Assembly: GCF_900156175.1 (NCBI RefSeq) | Contig: NZ_FTMV01000010.1 | Coordinates: 169,993-233,992 of the forward strand | Direction of reading: 5' to 3' | Source: Janthinobacterium sp. TND4EL3 | Lineage (GTDB): Bacteria; Pseudomonadota; Gammaproteobacteria; Burkholderiales; Burkholderiaceae_D | Length of the DNA stretch: 64,000 nucleotides | Part shown: positions 11,949 to 24,510 of the stretch, piece after piece | How the letters are laid out: the number at the start of each line of letters is the position of its first letter | How positions within the stretch are numbered: position 1 is the first letter of the stretch | Notes under the pieces: generated by a model | What the model was told of the DNA's origin: nothing | What the model saw: the letters and a program-made list of their open reading frames with translations, nothing else | The model's database searches: none | Program-made: the position numbers and the translations under genes

Positions 11949-12911
11949 ATGCCCAACCTCATTTACCTGCTCGAACATTACGGTGTCCTGATTGTCTTTG
12001 GCATCGTGCTGGTGGAGCAGCTCGGCCTGCCGATTCCCGCCTTTCCCATCCTCGTGGTGGCGGGGGCGCTGGCCGTCGATGGCGACATGAACGGGGGGCT
12101 GGTGCTGGCCGCCGCGCTGGGCGCCTGCCTGATCAGCGACTTCACGTGGTTCCGCGCGGGCCGGCATTTCGGCAAGCGCATCCTGCGCCTGCTGTGCCGC
12201 ATCTCGCTGTCGCCCGATTACTGCGTCAGCCAGACGGAAGACAAGTTCAAGCGCTGGGGACCGAAAGCCCTGATCGTCTCCAAATTCGTGCCGGGATTCA
12301 ATACCGTGGCCGCGCCCATGTCGGGTGCGCTGGGCACGCCGCCGCGCCTGTTCTTCCTGTATGCGGGCCTGGGCGCCTTGCTGTGGAGCGGCACGGGCAT
12401 CGTCGTCGGCGTGATCTTTCACGCCAGCGTGCAGCAGGTGCTCGACCTGCTCAGCACCATGGGCAGCACGGCCTTGCTGATGCTGGCCACCTTGCTGGGC
12501 CTGTTCCTGCTGTATAAATACCTGGAGCGCCGGCGTTTCCGCCAGGCCTTGCAGATCGAGCGCATCGGCATCGACGAATTGCTCGAACTCATAGAGCAGG
12601 GCGAGGAGCCGCTGATGGTCGACGCGCGCAGCGCCACGGCGCAGGCGCTGGAGCCGGCCGTGCCGGGCGCCTTGTTCTTCAACGGCAAGGAACCCGTGCC
12701 CGCCATGATCGCCATGGACAAGGACCGCCACATCATCGTGTATTGCAGCTGCCCCAACGACGTGACGGCCGCGCAAGTGGCCAAGCTGCTGCACCAGCAC
12801 GGCTTTCACCGCGCCAAGCCCCTGCATGGCGGCCTCGATGCGTGGAACGCCGCCTACCGCTCGGACCAGCCGGCGCCCGCCAGCCTGCTGGGCGAAGGCT
12901 TGCCCTCCTGA
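11949..12911 (+). CDS. DedA-family membrane protein fused to a rhodanese domain
   Basis: A 320-residue fusion. Residues about 1-200 are a DedA (SNARE-associated) membrane domain: hydrophobic segments, the FGKRILRLL stretch and the conserved KFVPGFNTVAAPMSGALG region. Residues about 205-310 are a rhodanese-like domain with YCSCPNDVTA, where the first cysteine is the likely catalytic position, and HGGLDAWNAA at the end. DedA proteins act in membrane lipid (undecaprenyl phosphate or phosphatidylethanolamine) translocation and proton homeostasis; the rhodanese part suggests sulfur or redox chemistry at the membrane, but its role is not known. It starts 27 bases after the importer ATPase, so read-through from that operon is possible. 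Confidence 0.88.
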   Translation: MPNLIYLLEHYGVLIVFGIVLVEQLGLPIPAFPILVVAGALAVDGDMNGGLVLAAALGACLISDFTWFRAGRHFGKRILRLLCRISLSPDYCVSQTEDKFKRWGPKALIVSKFVPGFNTVAAPMSGALGTPPRLFFLYAGLGALLWSGTGIVVGVIFHASVQQVLDLLSTMGSTALLMLATLLGLFLLYKYLERRRFRQALQIERIGIDELLELIEQGEEPLMVDARSATAQALEPAVPGALFFNGKEPVPAMIAMDKDRHIIVYCSCPNDVTAAQVAKLLHQHGFHRAKPLHGGLDAWNAAYRSDQPAPASLLGEGLPS

Positions 12912-13233
12912 TCGGTAAAAACCGGTAGTAATAATACGAAAACAGCGTCGCCGGGCCACCGCGACGCCAGCGCCACGCCTGTGCCGCCCCATACAAAGCG
13001 GCTTTGCGCAAACTGCGGCATACTCTTCTTTCCAAGTGATTCCTGCTGCTATGCAGCATGCTTTTCGCGCGCCCGACGAGTGCAAGTACTTACTATGAAT
13101 CATTGTTTTTGAGTAACTTTGGCCCTGCCTGTTGCATTTGGAGTGGAACTACCAATAAAGGCTTGTTTTGATGTACTTAAACTACAAACTTTGCTTGCCT
13201 CCGGGCGCATTCATCCTTTAAGCTTGGCGTCCC
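12912..13233. other. Intergenic region, no feature recognised
   Basis: About 320 bases between the DedA fusion and glucokinase. The second half is more AT-rich and probably holds the glucokinase promoter, but no convincing -35/-10 pair, terminator or small gene was found. Confidence 0.4.
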
Positions 13234-14280
13234 ATGCGTCCCACTTCATCATTTAAAATCATGAGCGCTTCGTCTTCACCCGTACTGCCGACTTCCGCCT
13301 TTGCCGATGGACCGCGCCTGCTGGCCGACGTGGGCGGCACCAATGCCCGTTTCGCCCTGGAAGTGGCCGCCGGCCACATCACCCTGGTGGAAGTGCTGCC
13401 CTGTGCCGATTACCCGAGCCTGTCCGCCGCCCTGCAAGCCTACCTGGCCCTGCCGCACATGGCTGCCGCCGGCGGGCAAGCCGTGCGCCATGCCGTGATC
13501 GCCATCGCCAATCCCGTCGACGGCGACTTCCTCAGCATGACGAACCACCACTGGTCGTTCTCGATCCGCGCCATGCGCGAAGAGTGCGGCTTCACGACCC
13601 TGGACGTGGTCAACGATTTCACGGCCCTGGCGCGCTCCTTGCCGCAGCTGTCGAGCGAGCAGAAGCATCAGGTGGGCGCGGGCTCGGCCCGTCCGAACAC
13701 GGCCATCGGCCTGATCGGCGCCGGCACGGGCCTGGGCGTGTCGGGCCTGATTCCCTCGCACGGCGGCTGGATCGCGCTGCAAAGCGAAGGCGGCCACGTC
13801 AGCTTTGCGCCGTTCAATGAGCTGGAAGTGAGCATTTTGCAATTTGCCTGGCGCGAATATGAACATGTCTCGGCCGAGCGCCTGATTTCCGGCGATGGCC
13901 TGGAGCTGATCTACCGCGCCCTGGCCGACCGCGCGGGCGTGCCCGCGGAAGCCTTGCCGGCGGCGGAAATCACGCGCCGCGCGCTGGCCGGCGAATCCCA
14001 GCTGTGCGACGACGTCATCGAAGCGTTCTGCTGCATGCTGGGCACGGTGGCGGGCAACGTCGCCGTCACCCTGGGCGCCCTGGGCGGTATCTATATCGGC
14101 GGCGGCATCGTGCCGCGCCTGGGTGCGCGCTTCGACCGTTCCGGTTTCCGCGCCCGCTTCGAGCGCAAGGGTCGTTTTGCCAATTACGTGTCGCAAGTGC
14201 CGACCTTCGTGATTACGGCCCAGTATCCTGCTTTCCTGGGTGCATCAGCCATTCTCTCGGAGAAACTCGCCTCCCTGTGA
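13234..14280 (+). CDS. glk: Glucokinase
   Basis: This cytoplasmic enzyme phosphorylates glucose to glucose 6-phosphate with ATP. The phosphate-binding motif [13 protein letters not shown] lies near residues 30-42, the [13 protein letters not shown] motif near residue 165, and [14 protein letters not shown] near the C-terminus, as in bacterial Glk of the ROK/hexokinase fold. The 348-residue frame is a little longer than E. coli Glk (321). No strong ribosome-binding site precedes 13234, so the in-frame ATG at 13261 is a real alternative start. It appears to be monocistronic. Confidence 0.9.
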   Translation: MRPTSSFKIMSASSSPVLPTSAFADGPRLLADVGGTNARFALEVAAGHITLVEVLPCADYPSLSAALQAYLALPHMAAAGGQAVRHAVIAIANPVDGDFLSMTNHHWSFSIRAMREECGFTTLDVVNDFTALARSLPQLSSEQKHQVGAGSARPNTAIGLIGAGTGLGVSGLIPSHGGWIALQSEGGHVSFAPFNELEVSILQFAWREYEHVSAERLISGDGLELIYRALADRAGVPAEALPAAEITRRALAGESQLCDDVIEAFCCMLGTVAGNVAVTLGALGGIYIGGGIVPRLGARFDRSGFRARFERKGRFANYVSQVPTFVITAQYPAFLGASAILSEKLASL

Positions 14281-14678
14281 TGCGGGCAGCGGGCGATGTG
14301 TCGCGCCAGGGCCGGGTAAAACGCGTGTTTTGCCCGGTTTTGCGCTTTTCCGCTTTTTATCAGGTACAATTGGCATCGTTGGATGAAACGACGACTGTCG
14401 CTCACCCGTCTGGCTGGTCCGCCGCCACGGGAGAAGCAGCTGCTCCGGATATCGTTTCATTGCTGGTTATTTAAGGCCAGCACCATGGATCGCAGGACTT
14501 TCACTGCATCCGCATCAGTCCCGCTTTGCGCGCATCGGCCAAGGCGTCGGAAAAACAGCCTCAACTTGTAACACCAGCATGGCGTCGTCACCGATGTCTG
14601 CCATCCGTTACGTTGAAATGAACGTTTTGATTTCTTTCTCTGCATACGAATTGCAACACACATCCGCACAGAATTGCT
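14281..14678. other. Intergenic region upstream of scpB
   Basis: About 400 bases with no supported gene. A weak promoter-like pair TTGCGC (14340-14345) and TACAAT (14365-14370) has a long 19-base spacer and would give a leader of about 300 bases. No terminator with a clear T-tract was seen after glk. Confidence 0.35.
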
Positions 14679-15473
14679 ATGAATACAATTGAGGCTAAAA
14701 AAGTCCTCGAAACCGCGTTGCTGTGCGCTCGTGAGTCGCTGACGATCCACAGCCTGAAAAAGCTGTTCGTCGATGCGGACGAGAACGGCCGCGTGCGCGG
14801 CGTCGGCGTCGGCGCCGACACGATCAAGCAATTGCTGGAAGAGTTGCGCGATGAGTGGGAAGGGCGCGGCATCGAGATCGTCAGCCTGGCCTCGGGCTGG
14901 CGCTTTCAAAGCCGCCCGGAAATGAAGATGTATCTGGATCGTCTGACGCCCGAGCGGCCGCCCAAGTATTCGCGGGCGACCCTGGAAACCCTGGCCATCA
15001 TCGCCTACCGCCAGCCGGTGACGCGCGGCGATATCGAGGAGATTCGCGGCGTTGCCGTCAATTCGCAGACGATCAAGATGCTGGAAGACCGTGGCTGGAT
15101 CGATGCCATCGGTTACCGCGACGTGGTGGGCCGGCCGGCCTTGCTGGCCACCACCAAGCAGTTTTTGGATGACCTGGGTTTGCATTCGCTGTCCCAGCTG
15201 CCGCCTTTGCAGCAAATCAGCGAAATGCAGGGCAATGGGCTCGAAGCCCTGGAAGCGGCCCTGCAGGAAAATTTTGACAAGGCAAGCAATGAGCTTGCCC
15301 CCCAGCTTGGTGCAGGTAGCAATACGGCTGTGACAGATGTAGATGTGACAGCAAGCCTTGATGCCGGCCCCGATGCTTCGCCCATGGATGAAGCCTACAC
15401 TCACGACCCTGCGCCAGAACTAACGGTTGACGCTGCGCCAGGTCAGCACAGCCAAGAAACGAACAATGAATAA
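14679..15473 (+). CDS. scpB: Segregation and condensation protein B
   Basis: ScpB is the winged-helix accessory subunit of the SMC-ScpA condensin that compacts and segregates chromosomes. The 264-residue frame begins [17 protein letters not shown]. It contains the family-typical segments [20 protein letters not shown] and [21 protein letters not shown] near residues 95-170. A low-complexity acidic/Ala tail of about 70 residues follows the core. No scpA is adjacent. Its stop codon overlaps the start of rluB (ATGAATAA), so the two are translationally coupled, an arrangement common in proteobacteria. Confidence 0.92.
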   Translation: MNTIEAKKVLETALLCARESLTIHSLKKLFVDADENGRVRGVGVGADTIKQLLEELRDEWEGRGIEIVSLASGWRFQSRPEMKMYLDRLTPERPPKYSRATLETLAIIAYRQPVTRGDIEEIRGVAVNSQTIKMLEDRGWIDAIGYRDVVGRPALLATTKQFLDDLGLHSLSQLPPLQQISEMQGNGLEALEAALQENFDKASNELAPQLGAGSNTAVTDVDVTASLDAGPDASPMDEAYTHDPAPELTVDAAPGQHSQETNNE

Positions 15474-17535
15474 TCCGAACACACCCGAGACAGTTATCAC
15501 CAGCGACGAAGCCATCGTTGCCAAGCCCAAGCGCCGCACCAAGGCCCAGATCGAAGCCGATGCAGCCGCTGCTGCAGTTGCCGGCGACAGCGCCGCCGCC
15601 AAGCCGAAGCGCCGCACGAAAGCGGACGTGGCCGCCGATGCGCCCGTCGCTGAAGCTGTCGCCGCCGACGCTGCGCCTGCCGTCAAGAAATCCCGTGCCA
15701 AGCCGGCCCTGAAGGCCGTGGCCGATGCTGCGGAAGCCGCTGCCGAAGCCGTTGCCGCCCCGGCGCCGCGTCCGCCGCGCGCCCGCGCTGCGGCCAAGGC
15801 CGCCGCTGCCGTCGCTGAAACGGCGCCGGAAGCCGTCGCCGACAAGCCGGCCGAAGCGCGCCCGACGCGCGGTCCGCGCCAGATGCGCGGCGTGCAGGCC
15901 GAACGTGCCTTGCGCCAGCCGCCGCGCGCCGAAGCGCCGCAGGCAGCCGACGCCGTTGCAGCAACGCCGGCCGCCGAGCAAGCCGCCGCGCCGGTCGCCG
16001 ACGTATTCGATGCCGAAGGCAACCTCGTGTCCGCGCCACGCGCACCGCGTGGTCCGCGCAACGACGTGCCGGGCGCCGGCAAGAATGCGGGCAAGAGCCG
16101 CAAGAAGGGCAAGGGCCGCCAGGCTGCGCCAGGCAAGGTCAGCGACGCCGACGCCGTGTTCTCCTTCGTCACTTCCGATGCTTTCGACAGCGAAGATGGC
16201 GGCACCGGCCGCGTGCAGAAAGCGGCCGTGCGCCGCGACCTGACGTCCGACGACGATGCACCGAAGCTGCACAAGGTGCTGGCCGAAGCCGGTCTCGGTT
16301 CGCGCCGCGACATGGAAGACCTGATCATCTCGGGCCGCGTGTCCGTCAACGGCGAGCCGGCCCACATCGGCCAGCGCATCCTGCCGACCGACCATGTGCG
16401 CATCAACGGCAAGCTGATCCAGCGCCGCGTGAGCAAGAAGCCGCCACGCGTGCTGGTGTACCACAAGCCGGCCGGCGAAATCGTCAGCCACAACGACCCG
16501 GACGGCCGTCCTTCCGTCTTTGACCGCCTGCCGACCATGAAGGCCGGCAAGTGGCTGGCCGTCGGCCGCCTCGACTTCAACACGGAAGGCCTGCTGCTGT
16601 TTACCACCTCCGGTGACCTGGCCAACCGCCTGATGCACCCGCGCTACGGCATCGACCGCGAGTACGCCGTGCGTACCCTGGGCGAGCTGGAAGAGGGCAT
16701 GCGCCAGAAGCTGCTGGCCGGCGTCGAGCTGGAGGACGGCATGGCGCAGTTCTCGAAGATCGCCGATGGCGGCGGCGAAGGCATCAACAAGTGGTACCGC
16801 GTGGTGATCGGCGAAGGCCGCAACCGCGAAGTGCGCCGCATGTTCGAAGCCATCGGCCTGACCGTGTCGCGCCTGATCCGTACCCGCTACGGCGCCATGA
16901 CCCTGCCGAGCGGCCTGAAGCGCGGCCGCTGGGAAGAGATGGATGAAAACACCGTGCGCGACCTGCTCGCCGCCTACGGCATCGAAAAGAAAATGCCGCC
17001 TTCGGGCGATCCGCGTGCCGCCGGCGCCGCCAAGGGCCGCGAAGCACGCAAGGCCAGCCGCGATGACGAGCCGAATGGCAACCGCATCGATGTGAGCAAC
17101 CGCAACGCCGATCCGTTCCCGGTCGCGCCGCGCCGTGGCCAGCTTGCCGGCCAGTTTGCGCGTCCGCAAGGTCAGGGCCGTCCAGGCGGCGCCGGCCGCC
17201 CCGGCGAAGCGCGTGGTCCTGGCCGTGGCCAGCCGCAAGGTCCGTTCCAGGGCGGTCAGCCCCGTTCGTCGGCATCGTTCGAGGGCGCGCAAGGCCAGGG
17301 TCAGGGTCGTCCGCCGCGTGCGGCAGGCCAGGGCCGTCCCGGTGGTGAAGGCCGCGCGCCGCAACGCGGTCCGCGCCAGCCCGATCCGCTGCAAACGGCA
17401 TTTGGCTTCGCCAACACGGGTCCGCGCCGCAATGCGGGCGGCGCCGGCGGCCAGGCGCGTTCCGGCGGCCAGCCGCGTGGCGGCATGGACCGTGGCGGCA
17501 TGGATGGCATGCCGCGCCGCCGCAGCAAAGGTTAA
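15466..17535 (+). CDS. rluB: 23S rRNA pseudouridine synthase B (RluB)
   Basis: This 689-residue enzyme should make pseudouridine at position 2605 (E. coli numbering) of 23S rRNA. The start at 15466 overlaps the scpB stop by eight bases; an earlier in-frame start lies inside scpB and has no ribosome-binding site. Residues about 1-260 are an Ala/Pro/Arg/Lys-rich disordered region. An S4 RNA-binding domain follows ([20 protein letters not shown]). The catalytic domain has [14 protein letters not shown] with the catalytic aspartate at about residue 370. After about residue 500 comes a Gly/Arg/Gln-rich tail. It is more than twice the length of E. coli RluB (291), the extra length lying in the two low-complexity ends. 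Confidence 0.92.
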   Translation: MNNPNTPETVITSDEAIVAKPKRRTKAQIEADAAAAAVAGDSAAAKPKRRTKADVAADAPVAEAVAADAAPAVKKSRAKPALKAVADAAEAAAEAVAAPAPRPPRARAAAKAAAAVAETAPEAVADKPAEARPTRGPRQMRGVQAERALRQPPRAEAPQAADAVAATPAAEQAAAPVADVFDAEGNLVSAPRAPRGPRNDVPGAGKNAGKSRKKGKGRQAAPGKVSDADAVFSFVTSDAFDSEDGGTGRVQKAAVRRDLTSDDDAPKLHKVLAEAGLGSRRDMEDLIISGRVSVNGEPAHIGQRILPTDHVRINGKLIQRRVSKKPPRVLVYHKPAGEIVSHNDPDGRPSVFDRLPTMKAGKWLAVGRLDFNTEGLLLFTTSGDLANRLMHPRYGIDREYAVRTLGELEEGMRQKLLAGVELEDGMAQFSKIADGGGEGINKWYRVVIGEGRNREVRRMFEAIGLTVSRLIRTRYGAMTLPSGLKRGRWEEMDENTVRDLLAAYGIEKKMPPSGDPRAAGAAKGREARKASRDDEPNGNRIDVSNRNADPFPVAPRRGQLAGQFARPQGQGRPGGAGRPGEARGPGRGQPQGPFQGGQPRSSASFEGAQGQGQGRPPRAAGQGRPGGEGRAPQRGPRQPDPLQTAFGFANTGPRRNAGGAGGQARSGGQPRGGMDRGGMDGMPRRRSKG

Positions 17536-17552
17536 ATCAGGGAATTTCTTCT

Positions 17553-17583
17553 CGCGCGCCCGCTAATCTGCCGTGGGCGCGCG
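17553..17583 (+). terminator. GC-rich hairpin after rluB
   Basis: A nine-base-pair stem (CGCGCGCCC / GGGCGCGCG) starts 17 bases after the rluB stop. It is not followed by a good T-run, so termination is likely but not certain. Confidence 0.45.
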
Positions 17584-17626
17584 CTCTTGTAACTGTTGTA
17601 AGCCGGGCTGCTCCTTGTGTGCGGCA

Positions 17627-17655
17627 TTGCGGCGAAGTTAATAAGAGGTTATAAT
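17627..17655 (+). promoter_or_regulatory. Sigma-70 promoter of the rimP-nusA-infB-rbfA-truB operon
   Basis: TTGCGG (17627-17632) and a perfect TATAAT (17650-17655) are spaced by 17 bases. It is the only strong promoter in the 340-base gap before rimP, and would give a leader of about 215 bases. Confidence 0.7.
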
Positions 17656-17730
17656 CTGCAGCCTAATAAAAGTTCTCCGCAGGGTTGTTTGGTGGGGAGT
17701 GCTTTCATCTGGTTGGGGAAATACAAGAAG

Positions 17731-17755
17731 ATGGGCAGATGCCCATTTTTTTTTT
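17731..17755 (+). terminator. Leader terminator/attenuator upstream of rimP
   Basis: A six-base-pair stem (ATGGGC / GCCCAT, tetraloop AGAT) is followed by ten consecutive T residues, about 70 bases into the predicted leader and 124 bases before rimP. Its position between promoter and first gene indicates attenuation or release of a short RNA. Confidence 0.65.
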
Positions 17756-17770
17756 GTTGAACCGTTTGTG

Positions 17771-17866
17771 ATGGCGCCGACAAGGCGCCATATATGACTT
17801 GTGCGTGTTTTTTTTGCATGCCGCCGGCCCTGTTTCAGTGCCGCGATGCGGAAAACAGGCCTTTTT
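17771..17866 (+). promoter_or_regulatory. Two further leader hairpins before rimP
   Basis: A perfect seven-base-pair stem (TGGCGCC / GGCGCCA, 17772-17790) is followed 17 bases later by an eight-T run. A second stem (GGCC-c-TGTTT / AAACAGGCC, 17826-17861) is followed by five Ts that abut the rimP ribosome-binding site. Together with the upstream T-tract hairpin they make this leader a probable attenuator. In E. coli the nusA operon is controlled through its leader, so autoregulation by NusA is plausible here by analogy. Confidence 0.5.
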
Positions 17867-17878
17867 CTGGAGAATTTC

Positions 17879-19929
<2,051 letters not shown>

Positions 19930-19975
19930 TTTGAGTATCTTTATCATCTCCGCGACACATAGAAAAGAGGACTGA

Positions 19976-22834
19976 ATGGCGAGTAACAACGTAGCCCAAT
20001 TTGCCACCGAACTGAAGATGCCTGCAGATTTGCTGCTGACGCAGCTGCGTTCTGCCGGCGTCGAGAAAAGTTCGACGTCAGATCCATTGTCGAAAGATGA
20101 TAAGGACAAGCTTTTGGATCATCTGCGCCGCACACACGGCGCAGCGGCTGACACAGAAAAGAAAAAAATCACCGTGACCCGCAAGGAAACGACTGAAATC
20201 AAGCAAGCTGACGCCACCGGCAAGTCGCGCACCATCCAGGTGGAAGTGCGCAAGAAACGCACCTTCGTCCAGCGTGACGAAGCTGCGCCGGTCGCCGCTG
20301 AACCGGTCGCGCCTGCCGCGCCCGTGATCGATCCCGCCGACGTGGCGCGCCGTGAAGAAGAAGCCCGTAAACAGGCTGAACTGATCGCCCGCCAGGAAGC
20401 CGATCTGCGCGAAAAGCAAGAACGTCTGGCCAAGCTCGACGCGGAAAAAGAAGCCCAGGCGAAAGCCACGCAACAGGCTGAACTTGCCGCGAAGAAAGAA
20501 GCTGAAGCGGAAGCGAAGAAAGCGGCCGCCAAGGCTGCTGCCGCGCCTGTCGCCAGCGCCGCTGCGCCTGTCGTCGACGACGCCGCCGCCGAAGCGAAAA
20601 AAGCCGCCGCCGCTGAAGAAGCGAAGAAAAAAGCCGCTGCCGCTGCAGTTGCCGCCAAGGAAGCCGCTGACAAAGCGGAAGCCACCGAGCGCGCACGCAA
20701 GGCCGTTGCCGATGAAGTCGCCCAGATCAAGGCCATGATGAACGCGCCACGCCGCGCCATCAAGGCACCGGAACCCGTACCGGTTCCAGTGAAACCGAAG
20801 GCGCCGGAAGGCACTTTGCACAAGCCTGCTGACAAGAAACCTGGCGACAAGCCGGGCGACAAGAAGCCTGCTGTTGCAGACAAGAAATCCATCAAGTCGG
20901 CCAATGTGTCGTCCACCTGGTCCGATGACGCGAAAAAACGCGGCACCACCGGTGGTCCTAAGCCACGCGGCAACAGCGGCCCAGGCGGCCGTGACAGCTG
21001 GCGCGGTGGCGCGAAGGGCCGTCGCCCGACGCACCATGACGACCGTGAATCGAACTTCCAGGCGCCGACGGAAGCCGTCGTCAAGGACGTGCACGTACCG
21101 GAAACGATCACCGTGGCCGAACTGGCGCACAAAATGTCCGTCAAGGCATCCGAAGTCATCAAGCATTTGATGAAATTGGGCCAGATGTGCACGATCAACC
21201 AGGTGCTGGACCAGGAAACCGCCATGATTCTGGTGGAAGAAATGGGCCACAAGGCGTTCGCCGCCGAACTGGACGATCCGGAAGCGCTGCTGGCCGATGT
21301 GGGCGAACACGCGCACTTCGAAACCAAGCCACGCGCACCGGTGGTCACCGTCATGGGTCACGTCGACCACGGCAAGACCTCGCTGCTGGACTATATTCGT
21401 CGCGCCAAGGTTGCCTCCGGCGAAGCGGGCGGCATTACGCAGCATATCGGCGCTTACCACGTCGATACGCCACGCGGCATGATCACCTTCCTCGACACCC
21501 CGGGCCACGAAGCGTTTACCGCCATGCGTGCCCGTGGCGCCAAGGCAACCGACATCGTCATTCTGGTGGTTGCCGCCGACGATGGCGTGATGCCGCAAAC
21601 GAAAGAAGCGATTGCCCATGCGAAAGCAGCCGGCGTACCGCTGGTGGTGGCGATCAACAAGGTCGACAAACCGGGCGGCAACGTCGACCGCGTGACGCAG
21701 GAACTGGTCGCCGAGCAAGTCGTGCCGGAAGAATACGGTGGCGAATCGCCATTCGTGCCGGTGTCGGCCAAAACGGGCCAGGGCATCGACGACCTGCTGG
21801 AGCAAGTGCTGCTGCAAGCCGAAGTGCTGGAACTGACGGCACCGGTCGATGCGCCTGCGCGCGGCCTGGTAGTCGAGGCGCGTCTGGACAAGGGCCGTGG
21901 TCCTGTCGCGACGATCCTGGTGCAGTCCGGTACCTTGCGCCGCGGCGACGTGATTCTGGCTGGCTCTTCGTATGGCCGCGTGCGCGCCATGCTGGACGAG
22001 AACGGCAAAGCCATCGCTGAAGCGGGTCCTTCGATTCCGGTCGAAATCCAGGGTCTGACGGAAGTGCCGGTTGCCGGTGAAGAAGTCGTCGTCATGGCTG
22101 ACGAGCGCAAGGCGCGTGAAATCGGTCTGTTCCGTCAAGGCAAGTTCCGCGACGTGAAACTGGCGAAACAGCAAGCTGCGAAACTGGAAAACATGTTCGA
22201 CCAGATGGCCGAAGGCGAAGTGAAAAACTTGCCATTGATCATCAAAACCGACGTGCAAGGTTCGCAGGAAGCGCTGGTCGGTTCGCTGCAGAAACTGTCG
22301 ACCTCCGAAGTGCGCGTACAAGTGGTTCACGCAGCCGTCGGCGGCATCACGGAATCGGACGTCAACCTGGCAGTCGCCTCGAAAGCGGTCATCATCGGCT
22401 TCAACGCCCGTGCCGACGCCCAGGCACGCAAGTTGGCCGAGTCGAATGGCGTGGACATTCGCTACTACAACATCATTTACGATGCGATCGACGAGATCAA
22501 ATCGGCGTTGTCGGGCATGTTGGCACCAGAGAAACGCGAAACCGTCATCGGCCAGGTCGAGATCCGCCAGGTTATCCTGGTCTCGAAGGTCGGCGCGATT
22601 GCCGGTTGCCTGGTCACCGATGGCGTGGTCAAGCGTGCTTCTTCCGTCCGCCTGTTGCGCAACAACATCGTGGTGTGGAGCGGCGAGATCGACTCCCTGA
22701 AACGCTTCAAGGACGATGCGAAAGAAGTTCGCGCCGGTCTCGAGTGCGGCCTGTCGCTGAAGAACTACAACGACATTCAGGTTGGCGACACCCTGGAAGT
22801 GTTCGAAGTCCAGGAAATCGCTCGTACCCTGTAA
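19976..22834 (+). CDS. infB: Translation initiation factor IF-2
   Basis: IF-2 is the GTPase that brings fMet-tRNA to the 30S subunit. The 952 residues comprise a short N-terminal domain, a long Ala/Lys/Glu-rich coiled region (about residues 95-290), a linker, a second IF2_N domain ([19 protein letters not shown]) and the GTPase. The G1 motif GHVDHGKT starts at residue 461, G3 is DTPGHEAF and G4 NKVD. Domains II, III and IV follow, ending [11 protein letters not shown]. An internal ATG or GTG could give a shorter isoform as in E. coli, but I cannot pick one. Confidence 0.96.
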   Translation: MASNNVAQFATELKMPADLLLTQLRSAGVEKSSTSDPLSKDDKDKLLDHLRRTHGAAADTEKKKITVTRKETTEIKQADATGKSRTIQVEVRKKRTFVQRDEAAPVAAEPVAPAAPVIDPADVARREEEARKQAELIARQEADLREKQERLAKLDAEKEAQAKATQQAELAAKKEAEAEAKKAAAKAAAAPVASAAAPVVDDAAAEAKKAAAAEEAKKKAAAAAVAAKEAADKAEATERARKAVADEVAQIKAMMNAPRRAIKAPEPVPVPVKPKAPEGTLHKPADKKPGDKPGDKKPAVADKKSIKSANVSSTWSDDAKKRGTTGGPKPRGNSGPGGRDSWRGGAKGRRPTHHDDRESNFQAPTEAVVKDVHVPETITVAELAHKMSVKASEVIKHLMKLGQMCTINQVLDQETAMILVEEMGHKAFAAELDDPEALLADVGEHAHFETKPRAPVVTVMGHVDHGKTSLLDYIRRAKVASGEAGGITQHIGAYHVDTPRGMITFLDTPGHEAFTAMRARGAKATDIVILVVAADDGVMPQTKEAIAHAKAAGVPLVVAINKVDKPGGNVDRVTQELVAEQVVPEEYGGESPFVPVSAKTGQGIDDLLEQVLLQAEVLELTAPVDAPARGLVVEARLDKGRGPVATILVQSGTLRRGDVILAGSSYGRVRAMLDENGKAIAEAGPSIPVEIQGLTEVPVAGEEVVVMADERKAREIGLFRQGKFRDVKLAKQQAAKLENMFDQMAEGEVKNLPLIIKTDVQGSQEALVGSLQKLSTSEVRVQVVHAAVGGITESDVNLAVASKAVIIGFNARADAQARKLAESNGVDIRYYNIIYDAIDEIKSALSGMLAPEKRETVIGQVEIRQVILVSKVGAIAGCLVTDGVVKRASSVRLLRNNIVVWSGEIDSLKRFKDDAKEVRAGLECGLSLKNYNDIQVGDTLEVFEVQEIARTL

Positions 22835-22848
22835 TCACAGAAGTAATG

Positions 22849-22922
22849 GCGCGGACATAGTGATGTCCGCGCAAACACGTGGGGCGCATTGGTCAACGGG
22901 CAACCGTTTGACCCATGCGCCC
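22849..22922 (+). promoter_or_regulatory. Two consecutive hairpins between infB and rbfA
   Basis: A perfect ten-base-pair stem with an AGTG loop (22849-22872) is followed by a longer interrupted stem (GGGCGCAT / ATGCGCCC with inner GGTCAA / TTGACC, 22882-22922). Neither has a T-tract, so they look like RNA processing or stability elements within the operon rather than terminators. Confidence 0.5.
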
Positions 22923-22948
22923 TGCGGCACTTAGGACAGCATAAAATC

Positions 22949-23365
22949 ATGGCTAAACATAGCAAAACCATGCCGGCGCGCGGCTTGCGCGTGGCTGACC
23001 AGATCCAGCGCGATCTGGCCGAAATCATCGCCTACGAACTGAAAGACCCGCGCGTGGGCACGATGATCACCATCACCGAAGTACAGATCACCCCCGATTA
23101 TGCGCACGCCAAGGTGTTTTTCACGATGTTGAAAGACAGCAAGGAAGCCATCAAGAACACCACCGAAGGCCTGATGGCTGCGGCTGGCTTCATCCGTGGC
23201 TTGCTGGGCAAGCGCCTGCACATCCACACCCTGCCGATGTTGCATTTCGTGCATGACAGCTCGACCTCGCGCGGCATGGAAATGTCCTTGCTGATCGACA
23301 AGGCCAATGCCACGCGCGCGGCCGACGCCGAGCCGGATGTCAAACCAGAAGCGGACGAGCAATAA
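22949..23365 (+). CDS. rbfA: 30S ribosome-binding factor A
   Basis: RbfA assists late 30S maturation near the 5' end of 16S rRNA. The start at 22949 gives [20 protein letters not shown], the usual N-terminus; the frame is open further upstream but runs through the intergenic hairpins. The 138 residues form the KH-like RbfA fold with [15 protein letters not shown] and the conserved end [16 protein letters not shown], then an acidic tail. It lies between infB and truB, the classical order. Confidence 0.94.
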   Translation: MAKHSKTMPARGLRVADQIQRDLAEIIAYELKDPRVGTMITITEVQITPDYAHAKVFFTMLKDSKEAIKNTTEGLMAAAGFIRGLLGKRLHIHTLPMLHFVHDSSTSRGMEMSLLIDKANATRAADAEPDVKPEADEQ

Positions 23366-23367
23366 CA

Positions 23368-24303
23368 GTGGCCGGACCGAAGAAACCGCCCGGCATCAAG
23401 CGGGTGCGCGACCTGGTCGACGGCGTCTTGCTGCTCGATAAGCCCGTGGGCTGGTCCAGCAACGACGCCCTGATCAAGGCCAAGCGCGTGCTGAATGCGA
23501 AAAAAGCGGGCCATACGGGCACGCTGGACCCGTTCGCCACGGGCTTGCTGCCGCTGTGCTTTGGCGAGGCGACGAAGTTCTCGCAGGACTTGCTGGAAGC
23601 GGACAAGACCTATGAAACCCTGGTGCACCTGGGGCAGACGACGGATACGGGCGACACGGAAGGCGAAGTGCTGGAAACGCGCGACGTGAATGTGACGCAG
23701 GAGCAGATCGAAGCCGTGCTGGCGCAGTTCCGCGGGCCGATCCTGCAGACGCCGCCCATGTACTCGGCCTTGAAAAGGGACGGCAAGCCCTTATATGAGT
23801 ATGCAAGGGCAGGCATCACGCTGGAGCGCGAAGCGCGCCCGGTGACGATCCACAAGCTGGAGTTCTTAAGCTACCAAGCGCCGTTCCTGAAATTGTCCGT
23901 GATGTGCAGCAAGGGCACGTATATCCGCGTGCTGGGCGAAGACATCGGCCAGGCCCTCGGTTGCGGCGCTCATCTGAACGCCTTGCGCCGCACGCAGGTG
24001 GGCAGCCTGACCTTGGACGGCGTCGTCACCTTGGACGAGCTGACGGCGCATGCCGCACCGCTGAGCCTGCTGGCGCCCGTCGATGCACTGTTGTCGAGTT
24101 TCCCCGCCGTCCAGCTGACGGAAGAATTGGCCAAGCGTTTCCTGCATGGCCAGCGCATCGCGCTGGGCAAGGAAGACGTCATCGTACCGGCCGAGCCGGG
24201 CAGGGTGCGCGTGTATCACGACAGCAAGCTGCTGGGCACGGGCCAGTTGCAGGAATACAGCATCCTCGCGCCCGAACGGCTCATTGCCACGGCGCATCAG
24301 TAA
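23368..24303 (+). CDS. truB: tRNA pseudouridine(55) synthase TruB
   Basis: TruB makes pseudouridine 55 in the T-loop of tRNAs. Translation starts at a GTG two bases after the rbfA stop. The 311 residues show LLLDKPVGWSSNDAL, the catalytic motif GHTGTLDPFATGLLPL with the aspartate at residue 54, and CSKGTYIRVLGEDIG in the middle. The C-terminal extension resembles the PUA-like end of bacterial TruB. It is the last gene of the operon and is followed by a strong terminator. Confidence 0.95.
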   Translation: MAGPKKPPGIKRVRDLVDGVLLLDKPVGWSSNDALIKAKRVLNAKKAGHTGTLDPFATGLLPLCFGEATKFSQDLLEADKTYETLVHLGQTTDTGDTEGEVLETRDVNVTQEQIEAVLAQFRGPILQTPPMYSALKRDGKPLYEYARAGITLEREARPVTIHKLEFLSYQAPFLKLSVMCSKGTYIRVLGEDIGQALGCGAHLNALRRTQVGSLTLDGVVTLDELTAHAAPLSLLAPVDALLSSFPAVQLTEELAKRFLHGQRIALGKEDVIVPAEPGRVRVYHDSKLLGTGQLQEYSILAPERLIATAHQ

Positions 24304-24326
24304 GTCACAGCAACGTCATATTACCC

Positions 24327-24357
24327 AGCGACACTCATTAAACAGTGTCGCTTTTTT
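24327..24357 (+). terminator. Intrinsic terminator of the rimP-truB operon
   Basis: A perfect nine-base-pair stem (AGCGACACT / AGTGTCGCT) with an eight-base loop is followed by six Ts, starting 23 bases after the truB stop. Confidence 0.9.
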
Positions 24358-24510
24358 AAACAATCCGTCCCCGACTGCGGGAGCCGCCAGCATTTTTAGA
24401 TAGCGTTGCAACGCAACATGCTATACTACGCGGTTCCGGAAATAGATTAGCATTCGGGTATCTCGTACATCTTGTACGCACTCCGCAGTTTTTCAGTAAC
24501 TACTACGACC

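Noticed and set aside
24406..24427. TTGCAA...TATACT as the typA promoter
   Set aside because: Spacing between the elements is only ten bases.
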